A stretch of DNA of 64,000 nucleotides from Dokdonia sinensis. GTDB taxonomy: Bacteria > Bacteroidota > Bacteroidia > Flavobacteriales > Flavobacteriaceae. The stretch spans positions 289,503-353,502 of the forward strand of contig NZ_REFV01000001.1 in NCBI RefSeq assembly GCF_003688895.1, given 5' to 3'. Both the position numbers and the translations under genes were made by a program. This document shows positions 35,284 through 43,554 of the stretch, in pieces; position 1 is the first letter of the stretch, and each line of letters begins with the position of its first letter. Below the pieces are notes generated by a model, which saw nothing but the letters and a program-made list of their open reading frames with translations, did not search any database and had not been told where the DNA came from.

Positions 35284-36237
35284 ATGAAAGTACTAGCAAA
35301 CGACGGAATATCACAAACAGGAGTTGAATCCCTTGAAGCTGCAGGCTTTGAAGTAAGCACTACAAATGTGGCTCAAGAACAACTGATAAACCACATAAAC
35401 GAACACAAAATCGATGTCATCTTGGTACGTAGCGCGACAACGGTACGCAAAGATCTTATCGACGCTTGTCCGTCTATAAAAATTATAGGTCGTGGTGGTG
35501 TAGGAATGGACAACATCGACGTGCAATATGCGCGTGATAAAGGACTGCACGTAATTAATACACCCGCCGCATCATCTGCTTCGGTGGCAGAGCTTGTGTT
35601 TGCTCACTTATTTAACGGAGTTCGTTTCTTGTATGATTCAAACCGTCAGATGCCATTAGACGGCGACACAAAGTTTAAAGACCTTAAAAAAGCGTATGCA
35701 AAGGGTACAGAACTTCGCGGCAAGACTTTAGGAATTATTGGTTTTGGACGCATAGGTCGTGAGGTAGCAAAAATTGCTCTAGGTTGCGGGATGAAAGTAA
35801 TTGCAAGTGACAAGTTTGTAGGCGAAGCAACAATTAAAGTAGATTTTTACAACGGGCAATTTATCAATGTAGATATTAAGACAGAACCTGTAAACGAAGT
35901 ACTAAAACACGCAGACTTTATCACACTACACGTTCCTGCTCAAAAGGAATATGTGATCGGAAAGAAGGAGATCGAAATGATGAAAGATGGCGCTGCGATC
36001 ATTAATGCTGCTCGCGGTGGTGTTATAGATGAAGTTGCACTCATTGATGCGCTAGACAGCAACAAACTTTCGTTTGCCGGATTAGATACTTTTGAAGACG
36101 AGCCTAAACCAGCAATTAAAGTACTCATGAATCCTAAAGTTTCCCTTACACCGCACATAGGTGCTGCAACAGGCGAAGCGCAAGATAGAATAGGAACAGA
36201 ACTTGCAGACCAAATAATAAGTTTACTTAAAAACTAG
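35284..36237 (+). CDS. serA: D-3-phosphoglycerate dehydrogenase-like D-2-hydroxyacid dehydrogenase
   Basis: A 317-residue NAD-dependent dehydrogenase. Rossmann motif LGIIGFGRIGREVAKIA; catalytic Arg in NAARGGVIDE, Glu in FAGLDTFEDEP and His in PHIGAATGEAQDR. It has no C-terminal ACT domain, so it is the short type, not serine-inhibited by that route. Position after serC supports the first step of serine synthesis; other 2-hydroxyacids cannot be excluded. A terminator follows 30 bp after the stop. Confidence 0.9.
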   Translation: MKVLANDGISQTGVESLEAAGFEVSTTNVAQEQLINHINEHKIDVILVRSATTVRKDLIDACPSIKIIGRGGVGMDNIDVQYARDKGLHVINTPAASSASVAELVFAHLFNGVRFLYDSNRQMPLDGDTKFKDLKKAYAKGTELRGKTLGIIGFGRIGREVAKIALGCGMKVIASDKFVGEATIKVDFYNGQFINVDIKTEPVNEVLKHADFITLHVPAQKEYVIGKKEIEMMKDGAAIINAARGGVIDEVALIDALDSNKLSFAGLDTFEDEPKPAIKVLMNPKVSLTPHIGAATGEAQDRIGTELADQIISLLKN

Positions 36238-36266
36238 ATAAAGACTGTTTTTAAATCGATAAAAAA

Positions 36267-36297
36267 CAAAATCCGCTCCCGCAGCGGATTTTTTTAT
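36267..36297 (+). terminator. Rho-independent terminator after serA
   Basis: AAATCCGCT / AGCGGATTT stem, loop CCCGC, T7. Confidence 0.9.
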
Positions 36298-36363
36298 ACC
36301 GGTACTGTATCACTTATTAATAATTCGTAAATTGTTAATCTTAATTAACTAAAAAACAATACG

Positions 36364-36999
36364 ATGTCAGGATTATTAGACCTTTTAAATAGCCCAATAG
36401 GGAAATCTTTAATTAGTGGAGCAAGTGCCAAGACAGGACAACCAGAGGACAAAACAGCTGGGCTCTTAAGTATGGCGCTTCCTGTTCTTATGGGGGCAAT
36501 GAAGAAAAACGTACAAACACCAGAAGGTGCTGCTGGTCTTATGGGTGCTCTTTCTGGAAAACATAATGGAGGAATTCTAGATTCTTTAGGAGATTTAATG
36601 GGTAACGGTGGTCCAGACGATGATACGATAAATGATGGTGCCGGAATCTTAGGACACCTTCTAGGAGGAAAGCAACCTCAGGTTGAAAATGCTTTGAGTA
36701 GTAAGACGGGAATAGATGCGGGTTCTGTGGCTCAGATACTTAAGATAGCAGCCCCTGTACTTATGGGTGTTTTAGGTAAACAAACCCAGCAGAATAATGT
36801 AAGTGATGGTACTGGAATGAACGCACTTTTAGGAAGTATGCTAGGGGGACAACCACAAGAAAATCAAAGCCTTATTTCATCACTTCTAGATGCAGACGGT
36901 GATGGAAGCATTCTGGATGATGTTGCGGGAATGGTGCTAGGAAGCAATAAAAAACAAGGAGGACTAGGCGGATTGCTAGGTGGACTTTTTGGAAAATAA
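36364..36999 (+). CDS. DUF937 domain protein
   Basis: A 211-residue protein: MSGLLDLLNSPIGKSLISG start and repeated LSMALPVLMGAMKKN / LKIAAPVLMGVLGKQ helices (two DUF937 units), with Gly/Leu-rich end GGLGGLLGGLFGK. Related to the YidB family of unknown function. Contains a DADGDGSILDDVAG motif near residue 178 that resembles a Ca-binding dockerin-like loop. Monocistronic, between two strong terminators. Confidence 0.86.
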   Translation: MSGLLDLLNSPIGKSLISGASAKTGQPEDKTAGLLSMALPVLMGAMKKNVQTPEGAAGLMGALSGKHNGGILDSLGDLMGNGGPDDDTINDGAGILGHLLGGKQPQVENALSSKTGIDAGSVAQILKIAAPVLMGVLGKQTQQNNVSDGTGMNALLGSMLGGQPQENQSLISSLLDADGDGSILDDVAGMVLGSNKKQGGLGGLLGGLFGK

Positions 37000-37017
37000 G
37001 ACGGATTTATTAATTGT

Positions 37018-37055
37018 AAAGCGGCTTTTCTTTATCGAAAAGCCGCTTTTTTTTA
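37018..37055 (+). terminator. Rho-independent terminator after DUF937 gene
   Basis: A 13-bp stem (AAAGCGGCTTTTC / GAAAAGCCGCTTT) with T8; the longest stem of the window. Confidence 0.92.
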
Positions 37056-37206
37056 TTTCCCTCACTCAAATAGCACAATCACTCAATGTAGGTTTTTAAA
37101 GGCGGAGACATACACTATCATTGTGTATAACAAAAAAGGGAAGTCAAATAAGCGTTAATTCTTGCTTAAATGGGTGAACTTTCATAAGAAACCTTATAAC
37201 TTTAAT

Positions 37207-37617
37207 ATGATGAAAAACTTACTCTACACTCTAATTCTAGCACTTCTTATAATAGGATGTGCTTCAACTTCTAATACGAAGGACGTTAATAATAGTAGCG
37301 CTTCTACATCAGATACTATCCGTATTGCAAACGACAGTCTGGAATATGAAATTATTATTATCGAGCCAGGTTTTAACGCCTGGCTAGCAACACAACCTCC
37401 ACGTGGATTTTATGGCCAGGATTATCTAGAAATCCGTAATAAAATAATGGTAACAACATACAATAACCGTGTACTTGAGCCATCAAGGTATAATCCAAAC
37501 ATTTACATTCAACAAATAAACTATAACAACTTTGTAGATTATGGTTATGAGGTAAATTACTTGCTTTTTAACTGGTTTGAATTTTTCCAAAAACAATACA
37601 ACCAGAAATTACGATAA
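37207..37617 (+). CDS. DUF6146-type lipoprotein
   Basis: A 136-residue protein with a lipoprotein signal (LLIIGC, Cys18 from MMKN). The core IIIEPGFNAWLATQPPRGFYG, NKIMVTTYNNRV and YEVNYLLFNWFEFFQKQY matches what I recall as the DUF6146 family. Function unknown; attached to the outer membrane by inference. First of a run of closely spaced genes leading to the TonB receptor at 38526. Confidence 0.7.
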   Translation: MMKNLLYTLILALLIIGCASTSNTKDVNNSSASTSDTIRIANDSLEYEIIIIEPGFNAWLATQPPRGFYGQDYLEIRNKIMVTTYNNRVLEPSRYNPNIYIQQINYNNFVDYGYEVNYLLFNWFEFFQKQYNQKLR

Positions 37618-37635
37618 TAGTATTTTTGCAGCGCT

Positions 37636-38160
37636 ATGAAAAACTTTAAAAGGCGCTGGGAAATAACAAGAAACTGGCAACTTATATACCCATTTTTGGG
37701 ATTCGTTGCCACTTTCTTTTGTGGTTACCTTATCTCAAAGGGAATTGTAAAAAAATGGGTTACTCCAGAAACAACGAGCCACCTTGTAGCTCTAATTATA
37801 GGAACAATCATCGTTTCGATAATGATTATTAGAATTACCCTTTGGTTATTTACAAAACTTTATAAACGATGGGGAGTGACCTACCGCTGGGAACTTATTG
37901 CAATGTTCTTAGTTTTTGCAATAACAGGGTCCACTTCTGGAAAACTTTCTGATCCGCTTATGGAATTAATAGGAATGTCCAGAGATCTCACTAGCGGATG
38001 GATATACTGGCCTGTTAGAATTCTGTTAATCTTCCCGATATACCAGGTGCTTTTAGTTATTTTCGGCTGGATTTTTGGGCAATATGATTTTTTTAAATCT
38101 TTTGCTATAAAAATGGTTTCCCGCATGGGACTTGGTTTTTTATTTTCAAAACAGTCGTGA
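37636..38160 (+). CDS. Four-helix membrane protein (DUF6787-like)
   Basis: A 174-residue protein with four hydrophobic segments and a basic, aromatic N-terminus (KNFKRRWEITRNWQLIYP). I think it belongs to DUF6787 but cannot confirm. No catalytic motif is visible. Its TGA stop overlaps the GTG start of the next gene (GTGA), so the two are translated together. Confidence 0.65.
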   Translation: MKNFKRRWEITRNWQLIYPFLGFVATFFCGYLISKGIVKKWVTPETTSHLVALIIGTIIVSIMIIRITLWLFTKLYKRWGVTYRWELIAMFLVFAITGSTSGKLSDPLMELIGMSRDLTSGWIYWPVRILLIFPIYQVLLVIFGWIFGQYDFFKSFAIKMVSRMGLGFLFSKQS

Positions 38161-38495
38161 GAAATAACACAAAACATATCCTCCAGAAATGGAAAGCAGC
38201 TATTCTTATACTGACTTTCCTTATTCCGCTTGGGGTAAGTTTTGCGCATAGCCTCGAGGGGCACGAGCATTTTGATACGTGTAAGGTCGCTTCAGACACG
38301 CACGTGCATGAGAATGATCTAGATTGTTCTATAGGAGATATACAGCTTGTAAAAATAGGGATGTACGCTTTCGCGAAAGCGGAAAAAACAATACTCACCA
38401 TTCCTTCTGAAAACGCATTTTTTTATTCCTACGCTATTGTATCGCTTGATACAAAAATCCTTGCAGACAGAGGCCCACCGCTTGTTAAGACTTGA
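38157..38495 (+). CDS. Small His-rich exported protein
   Basis: A 112-residue protein starting with GTG. A helix or signal sequence at 14-31 (AAILILTFLIPLGVSFAH) is followed by HSLEGHEHFDTC and ASDTHVHENDLDC, giving seven His and two Cys within ~26 residues. This suggests a periplasmic metal-binding segment. The dispersed palindrome at 38366 is in frame as AFAKA. I know no named family. The position directly upstream of a TonB receptor suggests a role in metal capture or sensing (inference). Confidence 0.6.
   Translation: MRNNTKHILQKWKAAILILTFLIPLGVSFAHSLEGHEHFDTCKVASDTHVHENDLDCSIGDIQLVKIGMYAFAKAEKTILTIPSENAFFYSYAIVSLDTKILADRGPPLVKT
38366..38381. repeat. Dispersed palindrome, copy 8 (in His-rich protein gene)
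   Basis: CGCTTTCGCGAAAGCG, in frame as AFAKA. Confidence 0.9.
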
Positions 38496-38525
38496 AAAAC
38501 TTCAGTTTTAACAAAAATACTTTAA

Positions 38526-40922
38526 ATGAAATTTTACTTTTTGCTCGGGGCTTTGCTCTGGAGCACATTGGGATTTACCCAAAATTGCACATACACTTTA
38601 TCTGGATATGTTATTGATCTGCACGACCAGTCTACCCTAAATCAGGCTACAATAATCGTAGCTGGATCTGAAGAGGCTGTGACTACAGATACAGATGGAA
38701 AATATATTATCACAGGCCTATGTGAAGCAACATATACATTACAAGTTTCCCATCCTGCTTGCGAAACACAGGCGGTTAGAGTTACTGTACGCGGTAATAC
38801 GACACGTAATATTAATATGGAGCACCATTTGGAATCTCTAGGAGATGTGCAAGTAACGGGACACGCTCACGAGCTCAAGAGTAAAACAGGAACAGAGACC
38901 ATAGTAGATCATCAAATTCTAGAATCGAGCAGCGCCGCCTCTTTAGGAGATGCGCTGCGCCAGCTAAGCGGTGTTTCCTCATTAAATACTGGAAATACTG
39001 TCGTAAAACCAGTAATTCAAGGGTTGCATAGTAGTCGCGTGGTACTAATTACTGATGGCACAAGATTACAAGACCAAGAATGGGGAGCAGAGCACGCTCC
39101 TAATATAGATGTAAATGCTGCTGGAGAAGTTACTGTCATTAAAGGTGCGGCGGGACTACAATACGGTGGAGACGCAATAGGTGGTACTATTGTCATTGAG
39201 CCCGAAACGATTCCTGTAAAAGATACTTTATATGGTCGGACGATTGTTACTGGCGCTTCAAATGGTCGAGGTGGCTCCATTACCTCATCGCTTACAAAAT
39301 CCTTTAACAATGGATGGTATGGTGGTGTGAATGGAACCTACAAACGTTTTGGCGATTTTGAAACTCCTGATTATATCCTTTCGAATACCGCTATGTCAGA
39401 GAAAGATGTAGCGTTGCGTGTAGGTGTAAATAGATATCGTTTTGGGATAGAAGGGAGTTATTCGATTTTTGACAAAGAATCGGGAATATTACGTTCTTCC
39501 CACCTAGGTGGTGCAGAAGATCTGGTGGTTGCTATAAATAGCGATGAGCCGTTTGTGGTAAATGATTTTACGTATGAGATCAACCAGCCGAGGCAGGATG
39601 TACGACATCAAATTGCTAAGTTAAATGGATTATATCGTTTTGAGAATTTGGGAAAACTAACCGCGCAGGTAGATTACCAGCGCAACAATAGGCTCGAATT
39701 TGACATACGTCGGGATAGTGAAGACACGCGCCCTTCTATAGACTTGCAACTGGAAACATTTACCGCAACAGCAGATTTTGATTACACGGCAGATAATACG
39801 GTTACTGCAAAATTTGGAGTTTTGGGGCGATATAGAGAACATTTTCCAGATCCTATCACTGGAGTGCGCAGGCTTATACCAGATTATGAGGCTTTTGATT
39901 TTGGTGTATATGCGCTAGGGTCTAAGCAACTAAATCAGTGGACTTTTGAAGGTGGAGCGCGATTTGACTACAATCAGATAAACGCCGAAAAGTTCTACTT
40001 AACATCTGTATGGGAAGAACGGAGTTTTGACCAGAGCTTTCCCGAATTTGAGGTTGAGGAAATAGGCAATCAAATATTTACAAGACCAGAATTCTCGTAC
40101 AGTAATTTTTCGGCGACGGCTGGTGTGGGGTATGATTTTGATGGTGATTATTCTCTTTCGGCAAATTATGCGCTAGCATCTCGGGCGCCAAATGTTTCTG
40201 AGCTTTTTTCTGACGGGTTGCACCAGAGTGCTGCGCGTATCGAGCTGGGAGATTTGAGTTTTAATCAAGAGGTGGCACATAAGTTTTCACTCAATTTTAC
40301 GAGAACTGAGGAAAATTGGCAATTTGCGATAGCACCGTTTGCAAGCTTTATTAATGATTTTATCCTGATCGAACCTACAGACCTACGACAGACCATACGT
40401 GGTAATTTCCAAGTATGGGAGTATAGACAGACTGAGGCAAGATTATTAGGGTTTGACATCGATAATGAAGTACGCTTACGCGAAAATCTAACCTTAAAAA
40501 ACCAGTTCTCATTAGTTAAGGGTCAAGATCTCACGCTAGATGATGCGCTTATCAATATGCCAGCAACAAATACGCGTAACTCGATTACTTATAGCCTGCC
40601 GGAGGTTAGCAATTTAAGGTTTATGCTAGAAAGCAATTACGTCTTTAGACAGAATGAATTTCCAGATAACAACTTTGAGATAACCCTTCCGGCAACAGAT
40701 GACCAAGTGGTAGTAGATGTAAGCACACCTCCAGATGCTTATCATTTGATAAACTTTAGGGGAGATATTGATTTTGCATTAGGGAACAAAAGCAATCTCA
40801 ATCTCGGACTTATGGTAAACAATATGTTTAATACCTCTTATCGAGAATATCTAAACCGCCAGCGCTATTTTGCCGATGATTTAGGTCGTAACGTGCTGTT
40901 GCAAATTAAAATTAATTATTAG
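38526..40922 (+). CDS. TonB-dependent outer-membrane receptor
   Basis: A 798-residue protein: signal peptide (residues 1-18, ending GFTQ), CarboxypepD_reg-like domain (residues ~20-100, YTLSGYVIDLHDQSTLNQA), plug (GDALRQLSGVSSLNTG, VVLITDGTRLQDQEWGAEHAPNID, IKGAAGLQYGGDAIGGTI) and a C-terminal beta-barrel ending NVLLQIKINY. It should import a ligand using TonB energy. Neighbours (His-rich exported protein upstream, acidic lipoprotein downstream) make a metal ion or metal complex the best guess. There is no SusD gene, so polysaccharide import is unlikely. Confidence 0.9.
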   Translation: MKFYFLLGALLWSTLGFTQNCTYTLSGYVIDLHDQSTLNQATIIVAGSEEAVTTDTDGKYIITGLCEATYTLQVSHPACETQAVRVTVRGNTTRNINMEHHLESLGDVQVTGHAHELKSKTGTETIVDHQILESSSAASLGDALRQLSGVSSLNTGNTVVKPVIQGLHSSRVVLITDGTRLQDQEWGAEHAPNIDVNAAGEVTVIKGAAGLQYGGDAIGGTIVIEPETIPVKDTLYGRTIVTGASNGRGGSITSSLTKSFNNGWYGGVNGTYKRFGDFETPDYILSNTAMSEKDVALRVGVNRYRFGIEGSYSIFDKESGILRSSHLGGAEDLVVAINSDEPFVVNDFTYEINQPRQDVRHQIAKLNGLYRFENLGKLTAQVDYQRNNRLEFDIRRDSEDTRPSIDLQLETFTATADFDYTADNTVTAKFGVLGRYREHFPDPITGVRRLIPDYEAFDFGVYALGSKQLNQWTFEGGARFDYNQINAEKFYLTSVWEERSFDQSFPEFEVEEIGNQIFTRPEFSYSNFSATAGVGYDFDGDYSLSANYALASRAPNVSELFSDGLHQSAARIELGDLSFNQEVAHKFSLNFTRTEENWQFAIAPFASFINDFILIEPTDLRQTIRGNFQVWEYRQTEARLLGFDIDNEVRLRENLTLKNQFSLVKGQDLTLDDALINMPATNTRNSITYSLPEVSNLRFMLESNYVFRQNEFPDNNFEITLPATDDQVVVDVSTPPDAYHLINFRGDIDFALGNKSNLNLGLMVNNMFNTSYREYLNRQRYFADDLGRNVLLQIKINY

Positions 40923-41077
40923 GATGTTTTGCTTTTGAAATACACTAAAAACGTATTTATAAAAAAGCGTAAGAATCAACATACAACGTACATAGGAATA
41001 AAAGAATGTACATTTTTAAAACAATACTAACACACGCGGTTAAAAACATACCGCACAAATTTTTAAAACAAACAATT

Positions 41078-41638
41078 ATGAAAAATCTAAAAAATCTTTT
41101 ACTACTAGGAACACTTGCTATTTTTACAATCTCTTGTGGGGATGATGATGACGGGACTCCAGAAGTAATTAACGAAGAAGAGGTAATCACTACGGTGCGT
41201 CTTACACTAACACCTGACAGCGGAAGCGTAGTTACATTGCTTGCTGTAGATAGCGACGGTGAAGGACCTAACCCGCCTGTACTTACAGTTTCTGGTAGCC
41301 TTGCAGCAAATACTTCATATAGCGGAGATATTGTTTTCTTAAACGAGACAGAAAGTCCTGCCGAAGATATTACTACAGAAGTAGAAGATGAGGCAGACGA
41401 GCACCAGGTGTTTTATTTAGCGTCAGATGGCTTAAATGTTACGACTACATACAATGATACCGATGAGGATGGAAATCCATTAGGACTAGATATTACTGTT
41501 GCAACTGGCGATGCTAGTACTGGAACATTTACGGTTGTATTACGTCACGAGCCTTCTAAGCCCAACGACGGTACGCTGGCAGGTGCTGGTGGAGAGACAG
41601 ATGTACAAGCTGTATTTACTGATGTAACTATTGAGTAA
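41078..41638 (+). CDS. Acidic lipoprotein downstream of TonB receptor
   Basis: A 186-residue protein starting at MKNLKNLLLLG, with lipid Cys after FTIS (Cys20) followed by GDDDDG. The mature part is acidic with beta-strand-like phrases (TTVRLTLTPDSGSVVTLLAVD, TSYSGDIVFLNE) and the His-containing turns EADEHQVFY and LRHEPSKP. I recall such proteins annotated as having a type 1 periplasmic-binding-like fold, next to TonB receptors; not certain. A terminator at 41661 closes the cluster. Confidence 0.7.
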   Translation: MKNLKNLLLLGTLAIFTISCGDDDDGTPEVINEEEVITTVRLTLTPDSGSVVTLLAVDSDGEGPNPPVLTVSGSLAANTSYSGDIVFLNETESPAEDITTEVEDEADEHQVFYLASDGLNVTTTYNDTDEDGNPLGLDITVATGDASTGTFTVVLRHEPSKPNDGTLAGAGGETDVQAVFTDVTIE

Positions 41639-41660
41639 TTATCTCCGTAAAAATTTGTAA

Positions 41661-41690
41661 AAAGAGGCTCGACAATGAGCCTCTTTTTTG
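41661..41690 (+). terminator. Rho-independent terminator after lipoprotein gene
   Basis: AAGAGGCTC / GAGCCTCTT stem with T6. Confidence 0.9.
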
Positions 41691-41798
41691 TTGCTTATTT
41701 GTCAGGGATTAAGCTAAATGCTAATCATTAATAAAAGAATTAACCTGTCAGGTTATAGTGACCCCACAGATTTTGAATGTACTATTAAATCTTTAGGG

Positions 41799-43334
41799 TT
41801 ACTGCTGTTGTTCGTGCTCTGGTTTTGCAAATAAATCCATATACGCACGGCCTAAAAAGGCTGTAACATCACTAGCTATAAGTCCCTCTACAGCATATTG
41901 ATTAATAGCTATATCTGCAGCAAGGCCGTGATGGTATACTCCCATTAACGCCGCTTCCATAGGATGATATCCTTGTGCTAACAATCCTGTAATCACGCCC
42001 GTGAGCACATCTCCTGTCCCAGCAGTAGATAACCCAGGATTTCCTGTAGTATTTATGTGTAACTTATAATCATAGACTGTGATGGTATGTGCGCCTTTTA
42101 TTACAATTATAATGTTGTGTTTTTTTGCAAACTTTGCTGTTTTCTCTAGTTTATCAAAATCGTCATCCCACTTCCCAATTAATCGTTCTAATTCTCCAGG
42201 GTGAGGAGTTAAAATAGAAAGATCAGGTACCTGCTCCATTAATGAGGGTCGCTTTGCTAGAATGTTTAAAGCATCTGCATCTATAACGATAGGTGCTTTT
42301 TGAGCCTTAAGAAATGCACTCATCGCATCTACAGTTTTTTCATCCGTTCCCATTCCTGGGCCTATGGCTATAGCATTTGCTTCGGTTTGGAAATCTATTT
42401 CTTCAAAAACCTTCCCGTTAAAGTTATCTGTCTCCACCATTACCTCGGGAATTGCCGTTTGTAGTATGGGAACGCCTATTTGAGGTACATACGCCGTAAC
42501 GAGACCACTTCCTGCACGCAAAGCAGCTTTTGCAGCAAGAATAATCGCCCCCATTTTGCCATAGCTACCACCTATAATCAAACTATGTCCGTACATACCC
42601 TTATGAGTAAATTGAGGGCGCTGGCGATATATACGCTGTATGTCTGGTTTATCTATGAGAACGGTATCTGTTTCTGTATTTGCAAGAAATTCTGGATCTA
42701 GACCTATGTCGAGCACATCCCACATCGTAATGTATTTTCCAGTTTCTGGAAGAAAAAAAGCTAGTTTGGGAGATTGAAAACTCAACACAAAAGCCGAGTG
42801 TATAATTACATCATCCTTCTGCAAGCCTCTATCTGCATACATACCAGATGGCATGTCTATAGAGAGTACGTATGCCTTAGAATCATTAATCTTTACAAAT
42901 AGCTTTTTTACCCAATCTTCTGGACATCGATTGAGCCCTATACCGAAAATAGCATCTACGACAATATCATTGGGAGTGATTGCTGGAAAGTCTTCTTCTT
43001 TTTTTATGAGTTCTGGCCATTTTTTAGAAGCACTTTTGAGCTCGTCGTAAGCTTTTAAGAAATCTGGAGAACGCTTGTCACTACAGTTAACAATATAAGC
43101 GTCTACATTATAGCCATTTTTAAGCAATAAGCGCGCCACCACGAGACCGTCGCCACCATTGTTGCCTATTCCACAAAAAACTTTTATGGGAACCTGCTGC
43201 CCCTGCAAGCGTTTGTGCATCCACTCGTATATGTATCCACCGGCGCGTTCCATGAGGTTATAGGAAGGGATACCTTCTTTTGCTATGGTTGCCTTATCTG
43301 CTTCATAGATTTGTTTTGGGCTGTATATTTTCAT
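41799..43334 (-). CDS. Bifunctional NAD(P)HX epimerase / ADP-dependent dehydratase
   Basis: A 511-residue fused enzyme that repairs hydrated NAD(P)H in the cytosol. The N-terminal half is the epimerase (YjeF_N: ESYNLMERAG-type start, VFCGIGNNGGDGLVVARLL). The C-terminal half is the ribokinase-fold dehydratase (KGMYGHSLIIGGSYGKMGA, AIGPGMGTDE, TPHPGELERLIG, NTTGNPGLSTAGTGDVLTG). The start MKIYSPKQI at 43334 is chosen; a longer frame reaches 43406 through the palindrome at 43379 and is unlike the family. The fusion is usual in bacteria. Confidence 0.95.
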   Translation of the reverse strand: MKIYSPKQIYEADKATIAKEGIPSYNLMERAGGYIYEWMHKRLQGQQVPIKVFCGIGNNGGDGLVVARLLLKNGYNVDAYIVNCSDKRSPDFLKAYDELKSASKKWPELIKKEEDFPAITPNDIVVDAIFGIGLNRCPEDWVKKLFVKINDSKAYVLSIDMPSGMYADRGLQKDDVIIHSAFVLSFQSPKLAFFLPETGKYITMWDVLDIGLDPEFLANTETDTVLIDKPDIQRIYRQRPQFTHKGMYGHSLIIGGSYGKMGAIILAAKAALRAGSGLVTAYVPQIGVPILQTAIPEVMVETDNFNGKVFEEIDFQTEANAIAIGPGMGTDEKTVDAMSAFLKAQKAPIVIDADALNILAKRPSLMEQVPDLSILTPHPGELERLIGKWDDDFDKLEKTAKFAKKHNIIIVIKGAHTITVYDYKLHINTTGNPGLSTAGTGDVLTGVITGLLAQGYHPMEAALMGVYHHGLAADIAINQYAVEGLIASDVTAFLGRAYMDLFAKPEHEQQQ

Positions 43335-43378
43335 ATTGGGTATTAAGTAATTTTCAAGTTTTGAGTAGCGGTAATTCC

Positions 43379-43392
43379 GCTTTCGCGAAAGC
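43379..43392. repeat. Dispersed palindrome, copy 9 (intergenic)
   Basis: GCTTTCGCGAAAGC, 45 bp upstream of the NAD(P)HX repair gene start. Confidence 0.9.
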
Positions 43393-43554
43393 ATACCTAT
43401 TCTCATTGTAATATATTCTCTAAAAATAACATCATTTATCGTAAAAGACGAATATCCACTCGAAAACGAGTGTGCATAAATTTTAACACCCCAAATAACA
43501 ATGGCAGGTTTCTATTTATTTTTTTACGTGTAGCTTTACTAAAATTCAAATGGA

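Noticed and set aside
41006-41077. Longer start for the acidic lipoprotein
   Set aside because: The 24 extra residues would precede an evident lipoprotein signal beginning MKNLKNLLLLG.
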